41,988 nt of DNA from Acetobacter sp. AN02 (GCF_029759835.1 NZ_JAJJND010000011.1:1-41988); one strand, 5' to 3'; counted from the stretch's first letter, positions 1-7,983 are shown. The notes: generated by a model from the letters alone, not told the origin. Numbers and translations are program-made.

Positions 1-61
1 CCTCCCCAAATCAAGAGAATCAGAACTGACGCCAATCGTCACTTCACACACAAGTCAGCGG

Positions 62-406
62 CTACCGCCTTTGGTATAACGGCCAGTCCGAGAGGGTGAA
101 GGGGAGCATTGTCACGTTCCCTGTGGCAACGTTGATGACGCCGCCCGTGACGCATCCGGCACCGCATCCCCATGTTGTCAGAACAAAATGTCCGGCAAAA
201 TTAACGGGCTGGCTTCTGGCCTTACGCAGCATTGTTGCGAACCGGCGTTCTCTATCTGAGCGAAGTCTGAGCTGTGGCCGGCGGGCGGGTTCTGTCACCT
301 GAACTTTATGGTCGGAAAATGATTCCGTGGCGGCGGATGTGATGCCCGGGCACAGCGAGGCTGAGAGGCACAGAATGAGAGGGATTTTGTGATGTCTCAG
401 TGCCAT
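62..406 (-). CDS. Small secreted protein of unknown function, possibly C-terminally truncated
   Basis: This 114-residue product starts with a clear Sec signal peptide: basic residues, a hydrophobic core and an SAA cleavage site near residues 24-26. The mature part carries a conserved-looking core with NFAGHF, then WGCGAGC and a Gly/Val-rich stretch. That pattern recalls a family of small periplasmic hypothetical proteins found in many Proteobacteria, whose members (from memory) run some tens of residues further. Here the frame ends abruptly at TAG after WPLYQRR. The remaining 61 bases of the window show no convincing continuation in any frame, so truncation is possible but unproved. The ATG at 404-406 was chosen because the signal peptide begins there; the open frame upstream lies over the uup gene. 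No function is proposed. Confidence 0.6.
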   Translation of the reverse strand: MALRHHKIPLILCLSASLCPGITSAATESFSDHKVQVTEPARRPQLRLRSDRERRFATMLRKARSQPVNFAGHFVLTTWGCGAGCVTGGVINVATGNVTMLPFTLSDWPLYQRR

Positions 407-483
407 TGATGCTTTTTCGGGAAGCTTCGGTGCGTCTTTGCCGGTATTTTTCGATATCGGGCGGGTGTGCGGGGCGGATGGAA

Positions 484-2322
484 TCAGCCCTGATCGCCGG
501 AGGCGAGGGTTTCCTTTTTCATTTCCAGTTCCAGCCACTGTTCTTCCGCGCGGGTGAGATTTTCCTCTGTGGTGGTCAGCTGGTCCGTGAGGGATGTGAA
601 TTTTTTCGGGTCTTTTGTGTAGAGCCCGGGGTCTGCGAGGGTTTCGCGCAGGGTGCTGATCCGTGTCTCGAGCGCTGCTATTTCTTCGGGCAGTCTGTCG
701 AGCGCGTGCTGGTCCTTGTAGCTCAGTTTTTTCCGGGGGGCGCTGCGTTGTGCCGGTGTGGCTTGTGCCGGTGTGGCTGCGGCGGCCGGGGTCTGGGTCT
801 GGCGGGATACGGGCGGTTCGGAGGCCTGTGTGAAGCTGTTCCGCAGGGCGAGCATGTCGCTGTATCCGCCTGCGTATTCGACCCATGATCCGTTACCTTC
901 CGCGACGAGGACGGAGGTTGCGACGCGGTCGAGGAAGTCTCGGTCGTGGCTGACGAGTATGACGGTGCCGTCATAGGCGGCGAGCATGTCCTGAAGCAGG
1001 TCGAGGGTTTCGATATCGAGATCGTTTGTCGGTTCGTCGAGGATCAGGAGGTTGGAGGGTTTTGCGAGGGCGCAGGCGAGCATGAGCCGTCCGCGTTCTC
1101 CGCCTGAGAGATTTCCGACGGGGGTTCTGGCCTGTTCGGGCCGGAACAGGAAGTCTTTCATATAGCCGATGACGTGGCGTTTTTCCGATCCGACCTGGAC
1201 GATATCTCCGCTGCCGCCTGTGAGGGTGTCGCTTAATGTGGTGTCGGGGCTGAGGGTCTGGCGCTGCTGGTCCAGTGTGACCATGGAGAGGGATGCGCCT
1301 GTGGTGACGGTTCCGCTGTCGGGCTGATCCGCTCCGGTGAGCAGGCGAAGCAGGGTGGTTTTTCCCGCGCCGTTGGGGCCGACGATTCCGAGGCGGTCTC
1401 CGCGCAGGACCCGGAGGTCGAGGTTTCTGACGATCGGGCGTTCGCCCCATGATTTCGAGATATTTTCCGCGACGGTGATGAGTTTTCCTGATGTTCCGGC
1501 GGCGTGGGATGTCAGGGTGACGTTGCCCTGTGCGCGGACGGTTTCGCGGCGTGTGGTTCTGAGGGCGGCGAGTTCCGCGACGCGGCGGACGTTGCGTTTG
1601 CGGCGTGCGGTGACGCCGTAGCGCATCCAGTCTTCTTCCCGGGCGATCTGGCGGTCGAGTTTATGAAGGTCGCGCTCTTCCTGTTCGAGCACGTCTTCCC
1701 GCCAGGCTTCGAATTTCGCGAAGCTCTGATCCAGTCTGCGGCTTGTTCCGCGATCGAGCCACACCACGCTTTTCGAGACGGTTTCGAGCATGCGGCGGTC
1801 ATGGCTGATGATGACGATGGCGGTGCGCAGGGAGAGCAGTTCGCGTTCCAGCCATTCGATGGCCGGGACGTCGAGATGGTTTGTCGGCTCATCCAGCAGC
1901 AGGACGTCGGGTTCTGCGGCGAGAACGCGGGCGAGGGCGCAGCGGCGGGCTTCTCCGCCGGAGAGATGGGCCGGGTTTTCCTCTCCGGTCATTCCCAGTG
2001 CGCTGAGCATGGCGGTTGCGCGCCAGTCCTGCGTGGGGTCGGTCAGTCCGGCCTGCACGTAGTCCAGGGTTGTTGCGTGGCCTGAGAGGTCCGGTTCCTG
2101 GGGGAGGTATTGCAGGGCGCATCCGGGCTGGAGGAAGCGGGTTCCTGAATCGGCCTGCAGCATGCCTGCGGCGATTTTCAGCAATGTGGACTTGCCGGAG
2201 CCGTTCCGGCCGACGAGGCAGATTTTCTCTCCGGGTGCGACGGAGAGTTCCGCGCCTCCGAGGAGGGGTTTTCCGCCGAGGGTGAGAGTGATGTCCTGGA
2301 GTGCGAGAACCGGGGGTGCCAT
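484..2322 (-). CDS. uup: ABC-F family ATPase, Uup type
   Basis: A soluble ABC-F protein of 612 residues with two ABC cassettes and no membrane segments. The first cassette shows Walker A GRNGSGKST, signature LSGGEARR and Walker B LLLDEPTNHLD. The second shows GPNGAGKT, LSGGERGR and LILDEPTNDLD. After a Pro/Ala/Gln-rich linker, a charged coiled-coil C-terminal domain of about 80 residues (KKLSYKDQ onward, with DPKKF) is typical of Uup. ABC-F proteins act on the ribosome; Uup is also linked to tolerance of precise transposon excision and branched DNA intermediates. A TTG 36 bases upstream would add 12 residues, but the ATG at 2320-2322 sits just before the first conserved strand. Neither start has a strong Shine-Dalgarno sequence. 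Confidence 0.93.
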   Translation of the reverse strand: MAPPVLALQDITLTLGGKPLLGGAELSVAPGEKICLVGRNGSGKSTLLKIAAGMLQADSGTRFLQPGCALQYLPQEPDLSGHATTLDYVQAGLTDPTQDWRATAMLSALGMTGEENPAHLSGGEARRCALARVLAAEPDVLLLDEPTNHLDVPAIEWLERELLSLRTAIVIISHDRRMLETVSKSVVWLDRGTSRRLDQSFAKFEAWREDVLEQEERDLHKLDRQIAREEDWMRYGVTARRKRNVRRVAELAALRTTRRETVRAQGNVTLTSHAAGTSGKLITVAENISKSWGERPIVRNLDLRVLRGDRLGIVGPNGAGKTTLLRLLTGADQPDSGTVTTGASLSMVTLDQQRQTLSPDTTLSDTLTGGSGDIVQVGSEKRHVIGYMKDFLFRPEQARTPVGNLSGGERGRLMLACALAKPSNLLILDEPTNDLDIETLDLLQDMLAAYDGTVILVSHDRDFLDRVATSVLVAEGNGSWVEYAGGYSDMLALRNSFTQASEPPVSRQTQTPAAAATPAQATPAQRSAPRKKLSYKDQHALDRLPEEIAALETRISTLRETLADPGLYTKDPKKFTSLTDQLTTTEENLTRAEEQWLELEMKKETLASGDQG

Positions 2323-2425
2323 GCGCGGGAGACTGGTCCGGGGGGCGGGATCACGCAAGGGGCGGGGAGAAAAAAACTGCCTGCCGGGGGCGTGATCCGG
2401 GGAACGGGGTTTTATGGCGGCTGAT

Positions 2426-3151
2426 TCAGGGGACGCGGACGCCGCCGGATGTGGCCTGGTATGTTGCGATGGCGAGTGTTGTGGGTTCGAAGGGTTTTGT
2501 GATGACGAAGGCCGGTTCCACGGTGTTTCCGGTCAGGAGGGATTCGGGATAGGCGGTGACGAAGATGACCGGGACGTCGTTGTCCCGGAGGATTTCGGCC
2601 ACGGCCTCGATCCCGTTCCCGCCGGTTCCGAGGTTGATGTCTGCGAGGATGAGGCCGGGTTTCTGTTCCCGGGCAAGCGCCACGGCCTCTTTGTGTGTGT
2701 GGGCGACGCCGGCGATCGTGTGTCCGCAGGCCCGGACCTGGTCTTCGATGTCCATGGCGATGACGGGTTCGTCCTCGATGATGAGGATCGAGGTCCGGGC
2801 GGAGGCTTTCAGAGTTTCATATGTTTTCGCGAGCAGCGTGTCTGCCTGATCGGGGGACAGTCTGAGGACGTCTGCGGCTTCTTCCTCCGGGAGGTCTTCG
2901 AGTGAGATCAGGAGGAGGAGGCACCGGCTGGTGATGTCTTCCGCGTCTGAAAGAACTCTTGCGGCCCGTTCGCAAATGGCCTGATACAGGGTGAGGCGGG
3001 CGGCGAGCTGGCCGGAGGGGCTTCGTGAGAGATCCCGCAGACTTTCTGCAACGAGAAGATCGCCGTCGGACTGGCTTCCGGTAAGGGCCCGGGCGAAGCG
3101 GCGCGCATAGGGAAGGGTACGGATGAGTTCGCTTCGCTGCGACTCAGACAT
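2426..3151 (-). CDS. phyR: General stress response regulator PhyR (anti-anti-sigma factor)
   Basis: The 241-residue protein has the two-part PhyR build. An N-terminal sigma-like domain (about 1-115) has sigma2-like and sigma4-like helices, and a receiver domain (about 121-235) follows. The receiver shows the acidic pocket EDE at 126-128, phosphoacceptor Asp171 in LILADINLG, the VTAYPE stretch and the conserved Lys in ITKPFE. In alphaproteobacteria, phosphorylated PhyR exposes the sigma-like domain, binds NepR and so releases EcfG. Its divergent neighbours, two ECF sigma genes, nepR and a HisKA_2 kinase, confirm the role. The start is supported by an AAAGGAG Shine-Dalgarno sequence eight bases upstream of the ATG. 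Confidence 0.95.
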   Translation of the reverse strand: MSESQRSELIRTLPYARRFARALTGSQSDGDLLVAESLRDLSRSPSGQLAARLTLYQAICERAARVLSDAEDITSRCLLLLISLEDLPEEEAADVLRLSPDQADTLLAKTYETLKASARTSILIIEDEPVIAMDIEDQVRACGHTIAGVAHTHKEAVALAREQKPGLILADINLGTGGNGIEAVAEILRDNDVPVIFVTAYPESLLTGNTVEPAFVITKPFEPTTLAIATYQATSGGVRVP

Positions 3152-3235
3152 CAGGGTCGACTCCTTTGCGCGTCTGGTAACGGTTGCGGGTCATTACGAT
3201 TGCATGGTCTGCACGCATCCGAAAGGGTACTTGAT

Positions 3236-3775
3236 GTGAGAGACGCGGAGGGTGGCATAAAAACCACGGAAAATCAGAACTTTCGTGGTTCTCTGGTTTC
3301 GCTGCTGCCTGCTCTTCGTGGTTTCGCGCGGTTTCTGACCCATGATCCGGTCCGTGCGGATGATCTGGTTCAGGAGACGATCGTCCGTGCTCTGGCGGCT
3401 CAGGACCAGTTTACCGAGGGGACGAGTCAGAAGGCGTGGATGTTTACGATTCTGCGGAATCTGTTTTTCGAGCAGGTCCGCAGGCACCGGCGTGAGGCTG
3501 AGGTGATGGATGAGGCGGAGGCGGGGATCAGTCTGTCTCATGCGCCGCGTGCTGTCATTCAGGATGACATCCGGGATCTGGACCGGATGCTGCGGGATCT
3601 TCCGCCCCGGATGCGTGAGGCTCTGATTCTTGTTGCGGCTCAGGGGATGAGCTGTGAGGAGGTTGCCCTGATCACCGGGGTTGCGGTGGGCACGGTGAAG
3701 GCGCGGGTGTCGAGGGCGCGGCGGCTTCTGTCCGAGCAGCGTGCCGCGGGGGGTGTTCCGTCCGGCGTTGCGTGA
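3236..3775 (+). CDS. ECF sigma factor, EcfG type (copy 1)
   Basis: A 179-residue ECF sigma factor. Sigma2 holds ADDLVQETIVRAL and the tryptophan-containing KAWMFTILRNLF. Sigma4 holds LPPRMREALILVAAQGMSCEEVA and the helix-turn-helix GVAVGTVKARVSRARR. It diverges from phyR across 84 bases and precedes a second sigma gene and nepR, so it is probably an EcfG-class general stress sigma factor held by NepR. I chose the GTG at 3236 because GAAAGGG ends eight bases before it; a TTG at 3200 would add 12 unconserved residues. No gene symbol is assigned because two paralogues sit side by side and either could be the main EcfG. Confidence 0.88.
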   Translation: MRDAEGGIKTTENQNFRGSLVSLLPALRGFARFLTHDPVRADDLVQETIVRALAAQDQFTEGTSQKAWMFTILRNLFFEQVRRHRREAEVMDEAEAGISLSHAPRAVIQDDIRDLDRMLRDLPPRMREALILVAAQGMSCEEVALITGVAVGTVKARVSRARRLLSEQRAAGGVPSGVA

Positions 3776-3859
3776 CCTCACGTTCATGTGAAGATGAATT
3801 CGCAACCTTTCGTTTTTCCCGTTCATTGATGTTTCAAAAGTGCAGGGAGAACGAAAACG

Positions 3860-4450
3860 ATGTCAGATACATTTCATGACCAGATGGTGGTGATTCTCCC
3901 GAAGCTTCGCGTGCAGGCTCTGGCTCTGACCCGCAACCGTGCAGCGGCTGAGGATCTGGTTCAGGATGCGGTGTGCAATGCGCTGTCGGCGCAGGACAGT
4001 TTTACGCCGGGTACGAATTTTGCGGCCTGGATGCACAGGATTCTGAGAAACCGCTTCATTTCCGATCTGCGCCGCAAGCGGGCGACGACGGATATTGATG
4101 ATGTTCCGGGCAGCTTTCTTTCCACTGATCCGGACCAGGAAGATCGTCTGGCTGTGAAGGATCTGGCGCTTGCGCTGGGTCTTCTGCCGGCTGACCAGCG
4201 TGAGGCTCTGGTTCTTGTTGTGCTTCAGGGGATGAGTTATCAGGAGCTCGCGGAAATTGCCGGGTGTGCTGTAGGAACGGCCAAGAGCAGGGTGTTCCGG
4301 GCCCGGCGTCAGCTTGAGGCCTGGATGTCCGGCGATCTTCCGTCCGATGACAGGCTGCGTCAGAAGGCGGGCGAGCTGCGCGAGATGCTGCTTCGTCGCC
4401 GGAGAACCTCGACTTCCGTTTCCGGCCGTTCCGAGCCGGAGATGGTCTGA
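3860..4450 (+). CDS. ECF sigma factor, EcfG type (copy 2)
   Basis: A second ECF sigma factor of 196 residues, clearly a paralogue of the upstream one. Sigma2 has AEDLVQDAVCNALSAQDSF and FAAWMHRILRNRF, and sigma4 has LPADQREALVLVVLQGMSYQELA with the helix-turn-helix GCAVGTAKSRVFRARR. A C-terminal tail of roughly 40 residues is rich in Arg and Ser and is absent from copy 1. An AGGGAGAACG sequence just upstream of the ATG serves as ribosome binding site. The gene lies 84 bases after copy 1 and ends shortly before nepR, the usual EcfG-NepR arrangement, so this copy is the more likely canonical EcfG. Whether both copies bind NepR cannot be seen from the sequence. Confidence 0.9.
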   Translation: MSDTFHDQMVVILPKLRVQALALTRNRAAAEDLVQDAVCNALSAQDSFTPGTNFAAWMHRILRNRFISDLRRKRATTDIDDVPGSFLSTDPDQEDRLAVKDLALALGLLPADQREALVLVVLQGMSYQELAEIAGCAVGTAKSRVFRARRQLEAWMSGDLPSDDRLRQKAGELREMLLRRRRTSTSVSGRSEPEMV

Positions 4451-4534
4451 ATGGGGGCCGCGGTCGTGTTGATTTCTGGTGTGGGCGAATGGCTGCGGGC
4501 TGATGGCTATTACTACGGATCGGGGTGTTTTCTT

Positions 4535-4702
4535 ATGACGGAGAAGGACAGGAAGTCCGGAGCGTCAGGGAAGGCTGCGGATCCTGTATTTGATCTGTGG
4601 CTGCGCAAGGGGCTGCATCAGCTGTTTGATGATGTGGCCAGCGAGCCGGTTCCGCAGGAGCTTCTGGACCTGATTGAGCAGAGCAGGGGCAAGCCGGATT
4701 AG
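4535..4702 (+). CDS. nepR: NepR-type anti-sigma factor
   Basis: A 55-residue protein with the NepR core: WLRKGLHQLFDDVASEPVP followed by an amphipathic helix (ELLDLIEQ). These are the two helices that grip EcfG or, alternatively, the sigma-like domain of PhyR. The ATG at 4535 gives a length normal for NepR. An in-frame ATG at 4451, directly after the sigma stop codon, would add 28 residues with no family resemblance. The acidic, poorly ordered N-terminus also fits the family. It is co-directional with the two sigma genes and is followed by a hairpin that may end the transcript. Confidence 0.85.
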   Translation: MTEKDRKSGASGKAADPVFDLWLRKGLHQLFDDVASEPVPQELLDLIEQSRGKPD

Positions 4703-4723
4703 GGTTTCCCTGTCCGGCTTTAT
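4691..4723 (+). terminator. Hairpin after nepR, possible terminator
   Basis: The arms AAGCCGGA (4691-4698) and TCCGGCTT (4713-4720) pair perfectly over eight bases and enclose a smaller GGG/CCC pairing. Only TTTAT follows, so any intrinsic termination would be weak or partial. The left arm overlaps the last codons of nepR. It could attenuate transcription into the kinase gene. Confidence 0.4.
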
Positions 4724-4779
4724 GGTCAGGCTGCCCGCGGGAGGGCGCTCCGGGATGTGTGACGAGGGCCGGTCTGTGC

Positions 4780-6543
4780 ATGTTACGCGCGCTACGTAGA
4801 TTGCTTGGCAGGCGTATGGCTTCGGTCAACGCCCGGCTGTCAGTGATCGTGATCGGGTCTCTTGCTCCGGTTTCCGTTCTCGGCAGCATTCTGATCTGGA
4901 ACAGCTATCAGCAGTGGACGCGGCCTTCCGAGGTCGGGCTTCAGGATCTGGTCCGGAGGATGAAGTTCCGGCTCAACCATGATGTTGACCGGATCGGTTC
5001 CGTTCTTGAGACCACGGCGGTTCTTGATCCCTATTCCGAGCTTTTTGCCCGTGACGTTATGCTGGTTCAGAATCTCAGCGGGAGCAGGTTCTGTTTTATC
5101 GGCAGTGTGAAGCCGTCCGGCGAGATCGGGCGGTCGGGTGAGCTGACGTCTTCGGGCGGGAACTGTGAGCACGTTGTCGTCTCCCATGTTCAGCGGACCG
5201 GCAATCCGCCTTTTTCCGTCGTGACTGACCGGGGTGTTCCCTATCTGCTGATTATGGTCGGGGCGTTTTCTCCGTCTGCGACGTACAGTGATTCCAGCCG
5301 GGAGGTTCCGCAGGGTCAGGTTGTGGCGGCGATGCCGCTTGAGCAGAGCATTCTGCCACTGATATCGGACACGCATGGTTCGGTTCATCCTGAGGAGGGG
5401 CTGGAGGGGAGTCAGGTCTGGCTTCTGAACAAGGACGCCGGTGCTGTTGCCATCTGTCCGGAGTGTGGCTGGACGCTGCCGCCGGACATTCTTTCTGATT
5501 CCCGTGTAAAGGCTGTTTTTTCGGCATCGGGAGACCAGCGGCGGACTCTGGCGGATGCCTGGGTTTCAAAGGGGTATCTCTGGCAGACGGCGTATCTGGG
5601 GGGGGCGGTGCCTGTTCTGGCGGGCAAGCCTCTGTCTCCGGCCGAGCGCAGTGCGGGCAGTCTGTTTGTTGTCTGGCTGGCTGTTCTGGCCGGGATGCTG
5701 ACGGCGGCTCTGATCGGGGTTGCGATCGGTGCGAGGGAGCTTGTCCTGCGTCCCGTGCAGAAGCTCAAGGCGGCTGCGGTGAGCTGGGAGAAGACGGGTC
5801 AGTTTCAGGTCAGCCGCCGGGGGATGCCTCTGGAGTTCCGTCAGTTTGTCTGGGCGTTTCATCTGGTGACGGCGCGTCTCTCGCGCAGGGAGACCGAGCT
5901 TGAGCTGTCTCTTGAGGGGCAGCGTGAGCTTCTTAAGGAAGCGCATCACCGTGTGAAGAACAATCTTCAGATCATTGCGTCTCTTCTCAATCTTCAGGCG
6001 AGCCGGATTGCCGATCGGGAGGCGAAGGCTCAGGTTCTGCGGGCGCGTGAGCGTGTGCGGTCTCTGGGGACGCTGCACCGGTATCTTTATGACAGCGGGG
6101 ATACCAAGAGCTTTCATGTCCGGCCTTTTCTGCGTGAGCTGAGCGCGCAGATCGTTCTGAGCGGGAGTTCCGCGCGGGAGGGGGCAGCGGAGGTGCGTCT
6201 GCATTTTGATGCGGATGACATTACCCTGACGCCGGATCAGGCGGTGCCTCTGACTCTTCTTCTGACGGAGATCATGACCAACGCGGTGCAGTATGCGTTT
6301 CCGGATGGTCGTCAGGGGAAGGTTTCTCTTCTTGTGCGGAAGGAGGGGAACATGGCGACGGTTCGTGCCGGGGATAACGGGATTGGCATGACGAAGGAGA
6401 GTTCCGGGCTTGGCCTGCGTCTGATCAACGGGTTTTCCCGGCAGCTTGGTGCGAGGATGTCTGTCAAAAGCCGTCCGGATGAGGGGACGTGGTTTACGTT
6501 CCGGGGGATTGTTCTGGCGGATCCGCCGGAGCCTTTCTCCTGA
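4780..6543 (+). CDS. Membrane HisKA_2 sensor histidine kinase, probable general stress response kinase
   Basis: A 587-residue sensor kinase. A first membrane segment lies near residues 23-43 (SVIVIGSLAPVSVLGSILIW). A large periplasmic part of about 240 residues holds paired cysteines, including CPEC. A second membrane segment lies near 295-318, followed by a short linker. The kinase core has the HisKA_2 H-box AHHRVKNNLQII (phospho-His about residue 390), N-box EIMTNAVQYAF, GDNGIGM and GLGLRLI. HisKA_2 kinases such as PhyK typically phosphorylate PhyR, and the position beside nepR supports that partnership. The start is uncertain: GTG 4759, ATG 4780 and ATG 4816 are all possible, and I used 4780. 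The CPEC motif hints at redox or metal sensing, which is only inference. Confidence 0.88.
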   Translation: MLRALRRLLGRRMASVNARLSVIVIGSLAPVSVLGSILIWNSYQQWTRPSEVGLQDLVRRMKFRLNHDVDRIGSVLETTAVLDPYSELFARDVMLVQNLSGSRFCFIGSVKPSGEIGRSGELTSSGGNCEHVVVSHVQRTGNPPFSVVTDRGVPYLLIMVGAFSPSATYSDSSREVPQGQVVAAMPLEQSILPLISDTHGSVHPEEGLEGSQVWLLNKDAGAVAICPECGWTLPPDILSDSRVKAVFSASGDQRRTLADAWVSKGYLWQTAYLGGAVPVLAGKPLSPAERSAGSLFVVWLAVLAGMLTAALIGVAIGARELVLRPVQKLKAAAVSWEKTGQFQVSRRGMPLEFRQFVWAFHLVTARLSRRETELELSLEGQRELLKEAHHRVKNNLQIIASLLNLQASRIADREAKAQVLRARERVRSLGTLHRYLYDSGDTKSFHVRPFLRELSAQIVLSGSSAREGAAEVRLHFDADDITLTPDQAVPLTLLLTEIMTNAVQYAFPDGRQGKVSLLVRKEGNMATVRAGDNGIGMTKESSGLGLRLINGFSRQLGARMSVKSRPDEGTWFTFRGIVLADPPEPFS

Positions 6544-6588
6544 GGGAGGCGTGGCTTCGGCGGTGTTCTGATCCGGGCTGTCTCGTGT

Positions 6589-7633
6589 TCAGGGTGTGAG
6601 TTCGGGATGTGTGCGGGGGGTGCTGTCGGCACCGGCTGTCTGTCTGAGGCAGGCGCGGGCCAGTTCGGGCAGCATGTTCCGGGATGTGTCGTGGTTGTAT
6701 TCCCGGGCCAGCAGGGCGTGGATGAACAGGGCGGTCTGCGGCTGTGCGAGGATGTCCTGTATGGCGCTCCGCACGGGTCCGTCCTGGCAGACATCGAAGC
6801 AGAAATCGCAGGTGCTCAGGGGCCAGTAGGTTTCAAAGCGGCTGTCATGTGCGACGAGCTGTTCGCGCAGCCAGTCGAAGCCGAGTGACTTGATGGCGGC
6901 CCAGAGCGTGTTTTCCTGTTCCCGTCGTGTTGTCTGTTCCGGGCTGTCCAGCAGGATATTTCCGAAATCGAGCGGGTGTGCGCGGGTTCTGAGCGAGACG
7001 ATGGTGTTGCAGCAGGGGATGACGCGTCCGTCCTCGAACACGTGTGGTCCGGTTGAGGGGCACAGCCCGTAGCGTGTTGCGCTTCTTCCGGTCTGAGAAA
7101 TCCGCTGAGTTCGTCGCGGAGTTTTTTTCCTCATCCGTCATGATTTCAGCATGGGTGAGGCGGACGGTTATTTTTGCCTTGCGGGCGCGCATGGCTTTCA
7201 TGGCGTTGTGGACGTGGCCCAGGGGGATGAAGGACTGGTGATGCACGTCTGTCGAGACGGTCATGAATTTTATGTCCGGGACGGCGGCGAGCGCTTTCTC
7301 GCAGCTTTCCGGTGATTTTGCCCAGAAGGCGCTGGTGATCGCGCCGTAGCGTGCGCCGTGTCCGGAGACGATGGCGGCGAACTGTCTGAGTTCTCTGGTG
7401 TGATGGAAGGGTTCTCCGCCTGTGAAGGTGACGAAGCTGACGTTGGGGCGCAGGCGGAGATAGTCTCCGAAGGCTTCTGCGAGGCCCGGGGCGCCGCGGT
7501 TCGTGTCCGGGGAGGAGCCTGAGACGCAGTGGGCGCATTTCAGCGGACAGGAGTTGGTGACAGATATGGCGATATGCTCGCCATATCTGCTCAGCTCGAA
7601 GTCCGGGGCGGGTTCTGAGCTGAATGTGGTCAT
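6589..7633 (-). pseudogene. Radical SAM protein with SPASM-like tail, frameshifted at a poly-A run
   Basis: The first frame begins at the ATG ending at 7633 and shows the radical SAM cluster motif CPLKCAHC (Cys 29, 33, 36) and GGEP at 72-75. Near residue 169 it meets seven A on the coding strand (7122-7128), after which the family-like sequence continues in another frame. That second frame shows GRSATRYGLCPSTGP, DGRVIPCC (a C-x10-G-x4-C pattern) and CDFCFDVC, resembling the auxiliary cluster cysteines of SPASM or twitch domains. Removing one A would join both parts into 347 residues. Without repair, translation runs 262 codons to 6845 and lacks the auxiliary site. The gene follows a small peptide gene by 12 bases, which suggests peptide modification. 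It may be a true pseudogene, a phase-variable gene or a sequencing error. Confidence 0.8.
7122..7128 (-). repeat. Seven-base A homopolymer at the radical SAM frameshift
   Basis: Seven T on the plus strand read as seven A in the coding strand of the radical SAM gene. Loss of one A restores a single 347-codon frame that joins the catalytic half to the C-terminal cysteine half. Homopolymers of this length are prone to slippage by DNA and RNA polymerase and to sequencing error. Confidence 0.85.
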
Positions 7634-7645
7634 GATATCAGGGCT

Positions 7646-7897
7646 TCAGATATCGATGACGGTGATGATCGTCTTGATCATCGCGGCGTTGTCGATGCCG
7701 TTTTTAATACCGTAATCCGTCAGGCGCCTGCGGAGCACATCTCCGGAGACACCGAAGAATTTGGCCCGGTTTGCGGGACTTTCGAAGAATGTATCCGGAT
7801 CATTTGCGAGGGTGCTGAGATCGGCGTTTGTCAGTTCGGGGACGGAGAGCTTTGAAGAGGAGGACTGGGAGTAGGGATTTTTGACGACGCGGGCCAT
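7646..7897 (-). CDS. Small protein upstream of the radical SAM gene, candidate modified-peptide precursor
   Basis: I do not recognise a family. The 83-residue product has no cysteine, no signal peptide and no membrane segment. It begins with a Ser-rich stretch (SQSSSSKLS), has an acidic middle (TNADLSTLANDPDTF) and ends in a hydrophobic tail, MIKTIITVIDI. The gene ends 12 bases before the radical SAM start, on the same strand, which is the usual setting for a ribosomally made peptide and its modifying enzyme. That role is inference: no known leader motif or repeated core is visible. It could instead be a small regulatory or structural protein. It is preceded by an AT-rich leader unlike its surroundings. 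Confidence 0.6.
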   Translation of the reverse strand: MARVVKNPYSQSSSSKLSVPELTNADLSTLANDPDTFFESPANRAKFFGVSGDVLRRRLTDYGIKNGIDNAAMIKTIITVIDI

Positions 7898-7958
7898 ATT
7901 TTTATTTCCGTGTCCAGGAATTTAGAAAAAATTGCAAATATTTTTACTTGCAAGTGCC

Positions 7959-7971
7959 TGAGTCGCACTCA
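7959..7971. promoter_or_regulatory. Perfect palindrome TGAGT-CGC-ACTCA, candidate operator
   Basis: Two five-base arms flank a three-base centre. It lies just downstream of the minus-strand TATAAT, where a repressor would cover the predicted transcription start of the peptide/radical SAM pair. I cannot name a regulator for it. Confidence 0.4.
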
Positions 7972-7977
7972 TTCAGT

Positions 7978-7983
7978 ATTATA
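7978..7983 (-). promoter_or_regulatory. Possible -10 box for the peptide gene
   Basis: The minus strand reads TATAAT here, a perfect match to the sigma-70 -10 box. It lies about 80 bases upstream of the ATG of the 83-codon gene. No good -35 box sits 16 to 18 bases further upstream, so an activator or an alternative sigma factor would be needed. Confidence 0.35.

Noticed and set aside
3152-3235. EcfG-type promoter (GGAAC-N16/17-CGTT) between phyR and the first sigma gene
   Set aside because: GGTAAC followed 15 bases later by CGATT is only a loose match and the spacing is wrong.
7115-7135. Programmed -1 frameshifting at A-AAA-AAC in the radical SAM gene
   Set aside because: The heptamer fits a canonical -1 slip site, but the C-terminal cysteine half lies in the +1 frame. 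A -1 slip gives a frame without that half, so the usual mechanism would not make the full protein.
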